Source: Bacteroidales bacterium (GTDB lineage Bacteria > Bacteroidota > Bacteroidia > Bacteroidales > WCHB1-69). Taken from it: a stretch of DNA of 13,298 nt. The notes under the pieces are model-generated. The model was not told the DNA's origin. It did not search any database and saw only the letters and a program-made list of their open reading frames with translations. The stretch covers positions 1 through 13,298 of the forward strand of contig JAISAD010000023.1 of NCBI GenBank assembly GCA_031266895.1, in the 5' to 3' direction. Of this stretch, positions 1 through 7,485 are shown piece after piece; position 1 is the first letter of the stretch; each line of letters begins with the position of its first letter. Position numbers and translations under genes: made by a program.

Positions 1-818
1 GTATTGCCGGACTTGAACGTATAGAACACCACAACATTTTTAGCCTGAAGATTGGTCATTCCGCTTACAGGAAAAGTCCTCAGCAGATTACTTCCATCAC
101 GTAAAGTGGTATCTGTCACAGTTAAGGGGTGTTTAATTACCTTTAACTGTGCACCTGCCGGTACGCCAACAGATAACGTATTAATGTCGTAAGGAATATT
201 CGGAAATCCGATCCAGTCCTGGTTATCGCTCGTCAGAGTGCCATAAGGCAGTGTTGCTTCCGTTAAACCGGATAAAACATTGATCACAAGGGTATCTACC
301 ACACTGTCAGCGACTTCTGTTCCTCTCCAATACAAACATTCCATACTTACGGAATTCACACTGAATGTAGTAGCTGTAGTCATATCGGGCACTTTCCATC
401 TATATGCACCAGCATTTCGCGATCCATCATTCCAAAACTTATCGCCAAAAGCAAAAATCTGTCCTATACCATAAAACTGTACCCGACCGGTATCGTAGGT
501 TTGAGTACCACTATCATAAAAAACGACACGTGCAGTCGAATCACAATATATAGGCTTTCTCTCATACTCAAAATTTAATACAGTGTCACCGGTTTCAGGG
601 TCTGTCCCGTATTCCCGCAAAATAATACCCAGGATTTCAGGATAAGAGAGTGAATAGGAACCACTTACTCCCTTAGATTGATTAATTAACGTTTTCTTCG
701 CTTTAGGAATAAACGTTTGACTTTCCTTTTTCACTTGCATAGCAGGAAAAACTGCTTCTTGTGCAAAACCTGATGCAGCAATCACAAGTGCTACTAATGT
801 TACATAAAACTTTTTCAT
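1..818 (-). CDS. Secreted protein of unknown function (3' end outside window)
   Basis: An open frame runs on the minus strand from an ATG at 818-816 to the left edge without a stop, giving 272 complete codons. The N-terminus is a clear Sec signal peptide: MKK, a hydrophobic stretch (FYVTLVALVIAASGF) and a probable cleavage after A19 or Q20, followed by EAVFPAMQ. The mature part is rich in Thr, Ser, Asp, Tyr and Trp and looks beta-rich (for example KFWNDGSRNAGAYRWKVPD and DNQDWIGFPNIPYDINTL), as in exported Bacteroidota surface proteins. No lipobox and no enzyme motif was seen. A type IX secretion C-terminal domain is possible, but that end is outside the window. A TATTTTTG box lies about 48 bases upstream. 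I do not recognise the family. Confidence 0.8.
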   Translation of the reverse strand, partial: MKKFYVTLVALVIAASGFAQEAVFPAMQVKKESQTFIPKAKKTLINQSKGVSGSYSLSYPEILGIILREYGTDPETGDTVLNFEYERKPIYCDSTARVVFYDSGTQTYDTGRVQFYGIGQIFAFGDKFWNDGSRNAGAYRWKVPDMTTATTFSVNSVSMECLYWRGTEVADSVVDTLVINVLSGLTEATLPYGTLTSDNQDWIGFPNIPYDINTLSVGVPAGAQLKVIKHPLTVTDTTLRDGSNLLRTFPVSGMTNLQAKNVVVFYTFKSGN

Positions 819-865
819 TTGTCTGTTTGTTTTTTTAATGATTACTAACTTAATAATTTAGAGCG

Positions 866-873
866 CAAAAATA
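866..873 (-). promoter_or_regulatory. Bacteroidota -7 promoter box for the secreted-protein gene
   Basis: The minus strand reads TATTTTTG, an exact match to the Bacteroidota -7 consensus TAnnTTTG, about 48 bases before the ATG at 818. I see no convincing TTTG or TTG at the expected -33 distance, so the call rests on the -7 box and its position. Confidence 0.5.
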
Positions 874-1201
874 CGGAATAAATCAACATGAATAGACATT
901 GCTTTCTAAAAAAAGATTAACTATACATTCTAAAAAATCTCCGTATAATTGCAATTAATTGAAAATCACCATATTATAATACGATGATTTTGTGAGTATT
1001 TTGTCGAGTTTCTGTAATGTTTTTCTTCATTTGGCTTTAAACCTTGATTTTCTCTGTCAAAAAATGAAAAAACTCATGCGTTTTATCAGATCAGGTACAG
1101 GCCTCGAAAATAAAAACATGTTTAAGCATGGTAGAAGAGAATAGGGACAACTCCATTTTAAGGTTAATTCTTTCTTGACAGAAAGTTGTCTTAATTTTTT
1201 G
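874..1201. other. Divergent intergenic region between the secreted-protein gene and kdd
   Basis: This AT-rich stretch has no convincing gene. It holds a 10-bp palindrome AATTGCAATT (947-956), a 7-bp inverted repeat AAAATCA/TGATTTT (962-968 and 985-991), and an inverted repeat GACAACT/AGTTGTC (1146-1152 and 1184-1190) close to the kdd promoter. A 26-codon ATG frame at 1064-1144 has no supporting signal and is not called. The region probably serves as promoter and regulatory space for the two divergent genes. Confidence 0.5.
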
Positions 1202-1209
1202 TACCTTTG
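1202..1209 (+). promoter_or_regulatory. Bacteroidota -7 promoter box for kdd-pheT-ribF
   Basis: TACCTTTG matches TAnnTTTG exactly and is followed by GC, as is common in this phylum. Upstream TTG triplets lie at 1175-1177 (within TTGACA) and 1186-1188, but neither has the ideal spacing, so the -33 element is uncertain. The box lies about 70 bases before the kdd ATG and is the only plausible promoter seen for the three-gene run. Confidence 0.55.
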
Positions 1210-1279
1210 CATCCCCAAAAAGTGACCAGGCAGATTAGTAGATTTTATAAATTTAAATTATAATGGAAATTTGAAAAAT

Positions 1280-2317
1280 ATGAAACAAGGATGCAGATAC
1301 GGTACCCACCGCGTAATTGAACCGAAAGGCACATTGCCTCAACCCGCTTATCGATTGGATAATACAATGGAGATATTTGACAATGAGATACTTATTGACG
1401 TAAAAACTCTTAATATTGACTCTGCCAGCTATACGCAAATTAAGAAAGCATGTGCTAATGATTCCGAAAAAATGAAAGCGATGATTACCTCCATCGTGAC
1501 CGAGCGCGGCAAAATGCAAAATCCGGTTACCGGTTCGGGTGGAATGCTGATTGGTATGGTGCGCGCTATTGGAACAAAGTTTCCTAACCCGAACGGACTG
1601 AAAATTGGCGACAAAATTGCTACGCTGGTATCGCTCTCGCTTACCCCATTGAAATTAAGCAAAATCATTAATTTGCAGCCCGACAGCGACCAGGTGGATG
1701 TGGAGGCGCAAGCTATCCTTTTTGAAAGCGGTATCTACGCCGTACTTCCCGATGATATTCCCGAAAAATTGGCTTTGGCTGCTCTCGACGTAGCCGGTGC
1801 ACCTGCCCAGGTGGACAGACTGGTGCATGAAGGAGACACTGTTTGCCTTATTGGCGGCGGTGGCAAATCGGGCATACTTTGCTGCTATCAGGCCATGAAA
1901 AATGTAGGGCCTTATGGCCAAGTTATCGTAGTGGAATATTCGAAAGAAAATGCGCAACGGTTGCTCAATATGAATTTGGCGCATCACGTCATTGTCGCCG
2001 ATGCTACTAACGTAATGGATGTTTATGACAAGGTAAAAAAGATTACTGGCGAACGGGGCTGTGATGTTACAATTAATAATGTGAATGTGCCCAACACCGA
2101 AATGACTTCTATTCTGGTAACCAAAGGACAAGGAACTATCTATTTTTTCTCTATGGCTACCAGTTTCACAAAGGCCGCGCTGGGCGCTGAGGGAGTGGGA
2201 AAAGACATTAACCTGATTGTGGGAAATGGTTATGCTAAGGGTCATGCAGGCCTCACCCTGAATATTTTGCGCGATTCGAAAGAGATACGCAGTCTGTTTG
2301 AAAAACTCTATATTTAA
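1280..2317 (+). CDS. kdd: L-erythro-3,5-diaminohexanoate dehydrogenase
   Basis: Kdd (EC 1.4.1.11) oxidatively deaminates L-erythro-3,5-diaminohexanoate to 5-amino-3-oxohexanoate with NAD(P)+, a middle step of anaerobic lysine fermentation to acetate and butyrate; it acts in the cytoplasm. The 345-residue protein has the usual family length. It starts MKQGCRYGTHRVIEPKG, which I recall as the hallmark N-terminus of the family, then carries IFDNEILIDV, GKMQNPVTGSGGML, a Rossmann glycine loop GGGGKSG (about 192-198), VNVPNTEM and FFSMATSF. I chose the ATG at 1280; the frame also opens at TTG 1271, but the extra residues do not fit the family. The gene stands 18 bp before pheT, and none of its usual partners (kamA, kamDE, kce, kal) is in the window. 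It is probably co-transcribed with pheT. Confidence 0.92.
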   Translation: MKQGCRYGTHRVIEPKGTLPQPAYRLDNTMEIFDNEILIDVKTLNIDSASYTQIKKACANDSEKMKAMITSIVTERGKMQNPVTGSGGMLIGMVRAIGTKFPNPNGLKIGDKIATLVSLSLTPLKLSKIINLQPDSDQVDVEAQAILFESGIYAVLPDDIPEKLALAALDVAGAPAQVDRLVHEGDTVCLIGGGGKSGILCCYQAMKNVGPYGQVIVVEYSKENAQRLLNMNLAHHVIVADATNVMDVYDKVKKITGERGCDVTINNVNVPNTEMTSILVTKGQGTIYFFSMATSFTKAALGAEGVGKDINLIVGNGYAKGHAGLTLNILRDSKEIRSLFEKLYI

Positions 2318-2335
2318 TTTTTTATAACACTGAAA

Positions 2336-4798
2336 ATGAAGATTTCCTATAATTGGTTGAAAAGTTTTCTTGATTTTGACTTAACGCCTGAAGATATTGC
2401 TAACTATTTGACATCATGCGGATTGGAAGTAGAAGGAATAGAAGAATTTGAATCCGTAAAAGGAGGGTTAAAAGGGTTGGTAGTCGGCCATGTGCTCACC
2501 TGTGAAGCACATCCCGATTCCGATCATCTGCACTTGACCACAGTAGATGTGGCCGCCGACCGTCCACTCAATATCGTTTGTGGGGCGCCTAATGTGGCCA
2601 AAGGCCAAAAAGTAGTAGTGGCTACTATCGGTGCAAAACTTTATCAGGGTGAAGAGTCATTTACTATCAAAAAATCGAAAATTCGCGGAGCAGAGTCGGA
2701 AGGAATGATTTGTGCGGAAGACGAAATCGGTATCGGCACATCGCACGCCGGCATCATGGTGTTGCCCGATGAAGTGCCTGTAGGGATGCCCGCTTCCGAC
2801 TATTTTCAAATAGAGCACGACTTTATTTTTGAAATCGGACTGACTCCTAATCGTAGCGATGCTATTTCACATTTGGGAGTAGCGCGTGATTTGCGTGCCG
2901 TGCTGGTGGCCAATCACGAAAATTGCTCCTCCGTCAGACACCCGATAAATGCCTCGTTCACCTCTATAGTTACAAGGCAGAAAATCGATATTATTATAGA
3001 AAACAGTAAAGATTGCCCACGCTATTGCGGCATATTGCTCGAAAATGTGCAGGTAAAAGAGTCGCCACTCTGGCTTCAAAACCGCCTTAAGGCCGTTGGA
3101 GTTCGTCCTATTAATAATGTGGTGGATATTACCCAATATGTCATGTTTGCCATTGGTCAGCCATTGCACGCTTTTGATGCCGATAAAATTAAGGGAGATA
3201 AGGTGATTATCAAAAATCTGCCTGATGAAACACCCTTTATTACATTAGATGGCAATGAAATAAAATTAAGCAGCGAAGACCTTATGGTGTGCAATGCGAA
3301 AGAGGGAATGTGTATTGCCGGTGTTTACGGCGGCTTGCATTCCGGGATTACCGCCAAAACCAAAAATGTCTTTTTAGAAAGCGCTTACTTCAATCCTGTG
3401 GCTGTGCGGCGAACTTCTAAACGGCATGGCCTTAAAACCGATGCCTCTTTCCGGTTTGAACGCGGTTGCAATCCCGAAAATAGCGATTACGCCCTGAGAT
3501 TGGCCGTTTCCATGTTATCCAAACATGCCGAATCTCCTCAATTGTCGGAACTTATAGATGTTTATCCAACCGTTATTCCACCTGCAAAAATCAATTTGCC
3601 TTATGCTGAGGTCTATAGAATAGCCGAAAAAAACATTGACAAACAGACTATTGTAGAAATTCTACTCAATTTGGATATGGAAATTCTTTCTTCCGATGAA
3701 GAACATCTGCAAATATCCGTGCCATTGAGCAAGCACGATGTAACCCGTCCTATTGATTTGATTGAGGAGATTTTGCGCATTTACGGCTACAACAACATCG
3801 AAATATCCAAACAGCTTGCCTATCCGTTTGCAGCCGTAAAACAGGATACAAGGCGAAATTGGCAGCAAAATATATCTCGTTATTTGACTCATAGCGGCTT
3901 TTTTGAGGTGATGAACAACTCCCTGACAAAAAAAAGTTATGCCGAAAAATTTACGTTTATCAATAAAAATGAAGCTATTAACATTCTCAATCCCGTCAGC
4001 AATGAATTGAATGTAATGCGGCAAACATTGCTTTTTTCCGGGTTGGAAAATGTTATGCGCAACCTCAACAACAAGAATGCCAACTTGTGCCTTTTTGAAT
4101 TTGGCAAGATTTACAGTGCCAGTCCTGATGCAAAAAAGAGCGACGAGGTAACAGCACGCTTTCTCGAAAAAGAACAGCTCGCCCTGTTCATTACCGGAAA
4201 AACACATGAAGACAACTGGTCAGCTAAAGGTGAAAAACTGGACTTTTATTTCCTTAAAAACGCGGTGCATAATATTTTAAATTTACTGAATATTCCATTG
4301 CAAAATATGGAAATACAATCAACAGTTGCCTTATTGCCCTATCTGAACGTTTTGAGTTATACGATCAACGGAGCACTTTTAGTTACTTTTGGTCAAATTC
4401 ATCCTAAGGTATTAAAATATTTTGATTGCAAAGGAGAACTATATTATGCTGAATTTGAATTAAATACACTTTATAAACAGGCTTTAGCCAAGTCGGTATG
4501 CTTTACGCCGCTGGCACAATATCCCGAAGTAGAACGCGATTTGGCTTTAGTAGTTGACAAACAACTGAATTACAAAATATTGGAAGACATTGCCTATAAA
4601 TATGGCTCCAAACTGCTCAAAAAAGTAACGCTGTTTGATGTATATGAGGGCGCTCCGATAGCTGAAACGCAAAAATCATACGCTCTGAAATTTGTACTGC
4701 AACATGCAGAAAAAACACTTACTGATGAGGAAATCAACAAGGCAATGAACAAGTTAATTACCGCTTTTGAAAAAGAGGCTGGCGCCAAATTACGCTAA
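2336..4798 (+). CDS. pheT: Phenylalanine--tRNA ligase beta subunit
   Basis: PheT pairs with PheS in an alpha2-beta2 enzyme that charges tRNA-Phe; the beta chain gives tRNA binding and editing. All domains of a full-length bacterial PheT (820 residues) are visible in order: the N-terminal segment (MKISYNWLKSFLDF), an EMAP/OB-fold tRNA-binding domain (about 44-150, with HPDSDHLHL and IVCGAPNV), the B3/4 editing domain (about 215-385, with VVDITQYVMFAIGQPLHAFD and TDASFRFERG), the B5 domain (about 400-480, ending near RPIDLIEEILRIYGY), the catalytic-like core, and the C-terminal FDX-ACB anticodon-binding domain (about 727-820, with YPEVERDLALVV). No truncation or frameshift was seen. pheS is not adjacent, which is common in Bacteroidota. 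The spacing of 18 bp from kdd and 15 bp to ribF suggests one transcript. Confidence 0.97.
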   Translation: MKISYNWLKSFLDFDLTPEDIANYLTSCGLEVEGIEEFESVKGGLKGLVVGHVLTCEAHPDSDHLHLTTVDVAADRPLNIVCGAPNVAKGQKVVVATIGAKLYQGEESFTIKKSKIRGAESEGMICAEDEIGIGTSHAGIMVLPDEVPVGMPASDYFQIEHDFIFEIGLTPNRSDAISHLGVARDLRAVLVANHENCSSVRHPINASFTSIVTRQKIDIIIENSKDCPRYCGILLENVQVKESPLWLQNRLKAVGVRPINNVVDITQYVMFAIGQPLHAFDADKIKGDKVIIKNLPDETPFITLDGNEIKLSSEDLMVCNAKEGMCIAGVYGGLHSGITAKTKNVFLESAYFNPVAVRRTSKRHGLKTDASFRFERGCNPENSDYALRLAVSMLSKHAESPQLSELIDVYPTVIPPAKINLPYAEVYRIAEKNIDKQTIVEILLNLDMEILSSDEEHLQISVPLSKHDVTRPIDLIEEILRIYGYNNIEISKQLAYPFAAVKQDTRRNWQQNISRYLTHSGFFEVMNNSLTKKSYAEKFTFINKNEAINILNPVSNELNVMRQTLLFSGLENVMRNLNNKNANLCLFEFGKIYSASPDAKKSDEVTARFLEKEQLALFITGKTHEDNWSAKGEKLDFYFLKNAVHNILNLLNIPLQNMEIQSTVALLPYLNVLSYTINGALLVTFGQIHPKVLKYFDCKGELYYAEFELNTLYKQALAKSVCFTPLAQYPEVERDLALVVDKQLNYKILEDIAYKYGSKLLKKVTLFDVYEGAPIAETQKSYALKFVLQHAEKTLTDEEINKAMNKLITAFEKEAGAKLR

Positions 4799-4813
4799 TC
4801 ATTGATTCGCAAA

Positions 4814-5395
4814 ATGCAGATAATTAGAGGTATAGAAAATATTCCTATTTTACAGAATACTGTTGTAACAGTGGGCGCTTTCGATGGCGTGCATTTGGGA
4901 CATTTGCGTATTTTGAAAGAGGTAAAAAAACAAGCTGCGCAGACTGGCGGAGTATCAGTGGTACTCACTTTTGATCCGCATCCGCAACAAGTACTCTTTC
5001 CAGATCATAAATTAGTATTAATCAATACTATAGATGAAAAAATAGCTTTTATGGAAAATGCAGGCATTGACTGCCTGATTATTATTCCGTTTACACTTCA
5101 ATTTTCGCAACTATCTGCTGAACAGTTTATTCAAAACTTGATAGTGACCAAAATCGGAGCAAAAGTCATGGTTATGGGTCCAGACCATGCCTTTGGTAAA
5201 GGCAGGCAGGGCAACCGAATCAATATGCTTGAATTAGGGAAAAAATCAGGTTTAAAAATGGTGCAAGTAGAAGAATTAATAATTGACAATCAAACCGTCA
5301 GTTCTACTGCTATCCGCCATTTTATTCAAAATGGTGAAACCGCTAAAGCCGAAATAATGTTGGGAAAACGGATGGAAGATAAAGATAATATTTGA
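4814..5395 (+). CDS. ribF: Truncated RibF: FAD synthetase (FMN adenylyltransferase) domain only
   Basis: Bacterial RibF normally has two domains of about 310 residues in total: an N-terminal FMN adenylyltransferase that makes FAD and a C-terminal riboflavin kinase that makes FMN. Here only the first is present, in 193 residues. It holds the nucleotidyl-transferase motif GAFDGVHLGH (21-30), TFDPHP (52-57), GPDHAFGKGRQGN (122-134) and VSSTAIR (162-168), then stops just after MLGKR, where a full RibF continues into the kinase domain (PYxLxGxV... GxPTAN). The next bases are the antisense 3' end of pyrB, so no kinase domain can follow. I chose the ATG at 4814; the frame opens at TTG 4802, but MQIIRGIENI is the natural start. 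It may be a functional stand-alone FAD synthetase or a degraded gene; the domain call is firm, activity is not. Confidence 0.85.
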   Translation: MQIIRGIENIPILQNTVVTVGAFDGVHLGHLRILKEVKKQAAQTGGVSVVLTFDPHPQQVLFPDHKLVLINTIDEKIAFMENAGIDCLIIIPFTLQFSQLSAEQFIQNLIVTKIGAKVMVMGPDHAFGKGRQGNRINMLELGKKSGLKMVQVEELIIDNQTVSSTAIRHFIQNGETAKAEIMLGKRMEDKDNI

Positions 5396-5398
5396 TCA
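5393..5398. other. TGATCA palindrome holding both convergent stop codons
   Basis: The plus-strand TGA at 5393-5395 ends ribF and the reverse complement of 5396-5398 (TCA) is the TGA that ends pyrB. The two genes therefore abut with no spacer, and a terminator for either would have to lie inside the other's coding sequence. Confidence 0.95.
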
Positions 5399-6319
5399 GT
5401 ATATTCCTAGAAGTTTCAGTATCAACGCCATGCGAACATACATGCCATTTTTGGCCTGCGAAAAATATTGGGCGCGAGGATCATCGTCCACTTCTGGACT
5501 GATTTCATTTACACGAGGCAGCGGATGCAAAATATAGGTCTCTTTACCGGCATGCTGCATCTTTTCTCTATCTAAAATGAAGCGGTCTTTGAGTCTTATG
5601 TAATCTTCCTCGTTAAAAAAGCGTTCCCGTTGCACGCGAGTCATGTAAAGGAAATCAAGTTCGCCCATGTAAGGTTCCATTTTCTCCACTTCTTGAAATG
5701 GAATATGGTGTTTTTTTAGAATTTCTTCACGAATATACTCCGGCAGGCGTAATTCTTCGGGCGAAATAAGGATAAAGCGAACACCTTCATAATTGCTCAA
5801 AAACTTAATGAGTGAGTGTACAGTACGGCCAAATTTCAGATCGCCACAAAAGCCATAGATCCTGTTCTCCACACTCCCTTTCAATCGTTCAATGGTAAGA
5901 ATGTCGGTCAGTGTTTGCGTGGGGTGCTGATGACCACCATCACCGGCGTTAATCAATGGCATTTTCACGTAACGACTTGCTACGCGCGGCGCTCCCTCTT
6001 TCGGATGGCGCATCACGGCCACATCAGCGTAGCATTCAATAGTCCGAATGGTGTCGGCAATACTCTCGCCTTTCGCCACTGAACTCGAATTTGGTTCTGA
6101 AAAACCGATAATTTGACCGCCCAACCGCAGCATGGCCGACTCAAAACTGAAACGGGTACGAGTGCTGGGCTCATAAAAAAGAGTTGCCAAAATTTTCCCC
6201 TCGCAACTTTTGTTGAATTTTTCCGGATTTGCAACAATTTGATGTGCCAAATCGAAGATTTCACGAAATTCTTCCCGTGTAAAATCCGAAGGATCTATAA
6301 GATTTCTACCCTTTAACAA
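5396..6319 (-). CDS. pyrB: Aspartate carbamoyltransferase catalytic chain
   Basis: PyrB condenses carbamoyl phosphate with aspartate to carbamoyl-aspartate, the committed step of pyrimidine synthesis. The 307-residue protein carries the carbamoyl-phosphate site FYEPSTRTRFSFE (STRTR at 52-56), the SSVAKGES loop (about 79-86, Lys83) that a neighbouring subunit donates, GGHQHPTQTLTDI (128-140), the Arg-rich VQRERF region (229-234) and HPLPRVNEI (265-273). Length is normal and the C-terminus looks intact. The only start available after the upstream in-frame stop is TTG at 6319-6317, supported by a perfect AGGAGG 8 bases before it. The usual partner pyrI (regulatory chain) is not downstream; instead the gene ends head-on against ribF with no intervening base. 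It has its own promoter after thiL. Confidence 0.96.
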   Translation of the reverse strand: MLKGRNLIDPSDFTREEFREIFDLAHQIVANPEKFNKSCEGKILATLFYEPSTRTRFSFESAMLRLGGQIIGFSEPNSSSVAKGESIADTIRTIECYADVAVMRHPKEGAPRVASRYVKMPLINAGDGGHQHPTQTLTDILTIERLKGSVENRIYGFCGDLKFGRTVHSLIKFLSNYEGVRFILISPEELRLPEYIREEILKKHHIPFQEVEKMEPYMGELDFLYMTRVQRERFFNEEDYIRLKDRFILDREKMQHAGKETYILHPLPRVNEISPEVDDDPRAQYFSQAKNGMYVRMALILKLLGIY

Positions 6320-6327
6320 AACAGTGT

Positions 6328-6333
6328 CCTCCT
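6328..6333 (-). promoter_or_regulatory. Perfect Shine-Dalgarno deciding the TTG start of pyrB
   Basis: The minus strand reads AGGAGG within GAGGAGGACACTGTT, 8 bases before TTG 6319-6317. An in-frame TAA lies upstream and no ATG or GTG is available between it and the conserved LIDPSDFT region, so this site fixes the start. Bacteroidota genes seldom use such strong Shine-Dalgarno sequences. Confidence 0.8.
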
Positions 6334-6381
6334 CTATTTTTAGTTGTTATTGATTTAATGTTAATTCATGTTTTTCCATTG

Positions 6382-6411
6382 CAAAAATACGAAAAAGATT
6401 ATACAAACAAA
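6382..6411 (-). promoter_or_regulatory. Bacteroidota promoter for pyrB
   Basis: On the minus strand TTTG (6411-6408) is followed after 18 bases by TATTTTTG (6389-6382), a good match to the -33 TTTG and -7 TAnnTTTG consensus. It lies between the end of thiL and the start of pyrB, giving a leader of roughly 55-60 bases. This means pyrB can be transcribed apart from prs-thiL. Confidence 0.6.
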
Positions 6412-6428
6412 GTGCTGTTAAAATATTT

Positions 6429-7469
6429 TTACAATTCATTCTGTTCGAATCCCTGTGCCCGCAAAGCAATGGAACGATGGTCGTTGGTAATCAGATTACA
6501 GCCGGCAGCAGATTCCTGAGTGTAGCCGATTACAGCTACATTCTCCATTTGTCGCACTTTGTCAAAATCGGCCTGCGGCACAGTGAAAAGCAATTCGTAA
6601 TCTTCGCCGCCATTAAGCGCTACGGTAGTAGCCACTATATTCAGCGATTTCAAGGTTTCAAAAGTTACTGCATCAACAGGAATTTTCGTTTCATAAAGTT
6701 CACAGCCCAAATTTGAAGCTTGACAAATCTGCAATACAGCCGCTGCCAATCCCTCGGAAACGTTAATCATGGCGTTGGGACGAATGCCGCACTTGACCAG
6801 ATCGTGCACCACATCTACACGCGGTTCGGGCTTCAATTGTCGTTCCAACACGTAGTCAAGACCGGTAAGGTCTGGCTGTTGCTTGGGATTAACCTCAAAC
6901 ACTTTTTTTTCACGTTCCAGAATCAACAGGCCAGTGTAAGCCGCGCCAAAATCACCGGATGCACAAATCAGATCGCGCTCCTGAGCGCCATTGCGGGTGG
7001 TCAGTTGTTCGGGAGACACCTCTCCCAATGCATTAACAGCTATAGAGAGACCCGTGTGAGACGAAGTGATATCCAATCCTACCAAATCAATATCATAACG
7101 AGTGCAGCAAAACTGCATACCGGTCATTAATTCTTCTACTGCTTCCAAGGAAAAACGGTTGGAAACAGCTAATAATACCCCTATTTGCGTAGGGCGAGCA
7201 TTCATGGCAGCAATATCGGATACTGCAATCGTTATGGCTTTATAACCCAAGTGTTTAAGAGGAAAATAGGCCAAATCGAAATGAATGTGCTCCTGTATCA
7301 GCTTAGAGGCCATAACCACATTAGGCTTTGCAGGAGCAATTACAGCAGCATCGTCTCCTATCCCCAATCGCGACGAATTATTTTTCAACTGAAAATATTC
7401 GCTAAGGTGTGCAATCAACTTATACTTGCCAAGATGCTCCAGTTCTATGTGCGTTTTATTTGTTAGCAT
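6429..7469 (-). CDS. thiL: Thiamine-monophosphate kinase family protein with altered active-site positions
   Basis: ThiL phosphorylates thiamine monophosphate to thiamine pyrophosphate with ATP. The 346-residue protein aligns by eye along the whole family: RLGIGDDAAV (34-43), HIHFDLAYFPLKHLGYKA (61-78), VSDIAAM (83-89), DLVGLDITSS (128-137), SGDFGAAYTG (171-180), ERQLKPEPR (209-217) and ALNGGEDYELLFT (284-296). Several positions that are nearly fixed in ThiL differ. The usual (S/T)TD before LxxEGIHF is ASK (54-56). The usual GGDTT is GLDIT (131-135). The usual MDISDG is INVSEG (235-240). The GDD pair (39-40), D85 and D133 remain. The fold assignment is firm, but full kinase activity is uncertain. 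It starts 16 bp after prs, so the two are probably one operon; ATG at 7469-7467. Confidence 0.88.
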   Translation of the reverse strand: MLTNKTHIELEHLGKYKLIAHLSEYFQLKNNSSRLGIGDDAAVIAPAKPNVVMASKLIQEHIHFDLAYFPLKHLGYKAITIAVSDIAAMNARPTQIGVLLAVSNRFSLEAVEELMTGMQFCCTRYDIDLVGLDITSSHTGLSIAVNALGEVSPEQLTTRNGAQERDLICASGDFGAAYTGLLILEREKKVFEVNPKQQPDLTGLDYVLERQLKPEPRVDVVHDLVKCGIRPNAMINVSEGLAAAVLQICQASNLGCELYETKIPVDAVTFETLKSLNIVATTVALNGGEDYELLFTVPQADFDKVRQMENVAVIGYTQESAAGCNLITNDHRSIALRAQGFEQNEL

Positions 7470-7485
7470 GTTGTTTCTTAATCGT

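Noticed and set aside
280..474. 64-codon plus-strand frame
   Set aside because: It lies antisense within the clear minus-strand secreted-protein gene.
1064..1144. 26-codon ATG frame upstream of kdd
   Set aside because: No promoter box, no recognisable sequence and no conservation evidence; likely chance.
1655..2245. 196-codon minus-strand frame opposite kdd
   Set aside because: It is an antisense shadow of the strongly recognised kdd gene, as is the 181-codon minus frame at 3662-4207 opposite pheT.
5396..5800. ribF frameshift with the kinase domain continuing in another frame
   Set aside because: The sequence after the stop is fully used by an intact pyrB on the other strand and shows no kinase motifs in plus frames.
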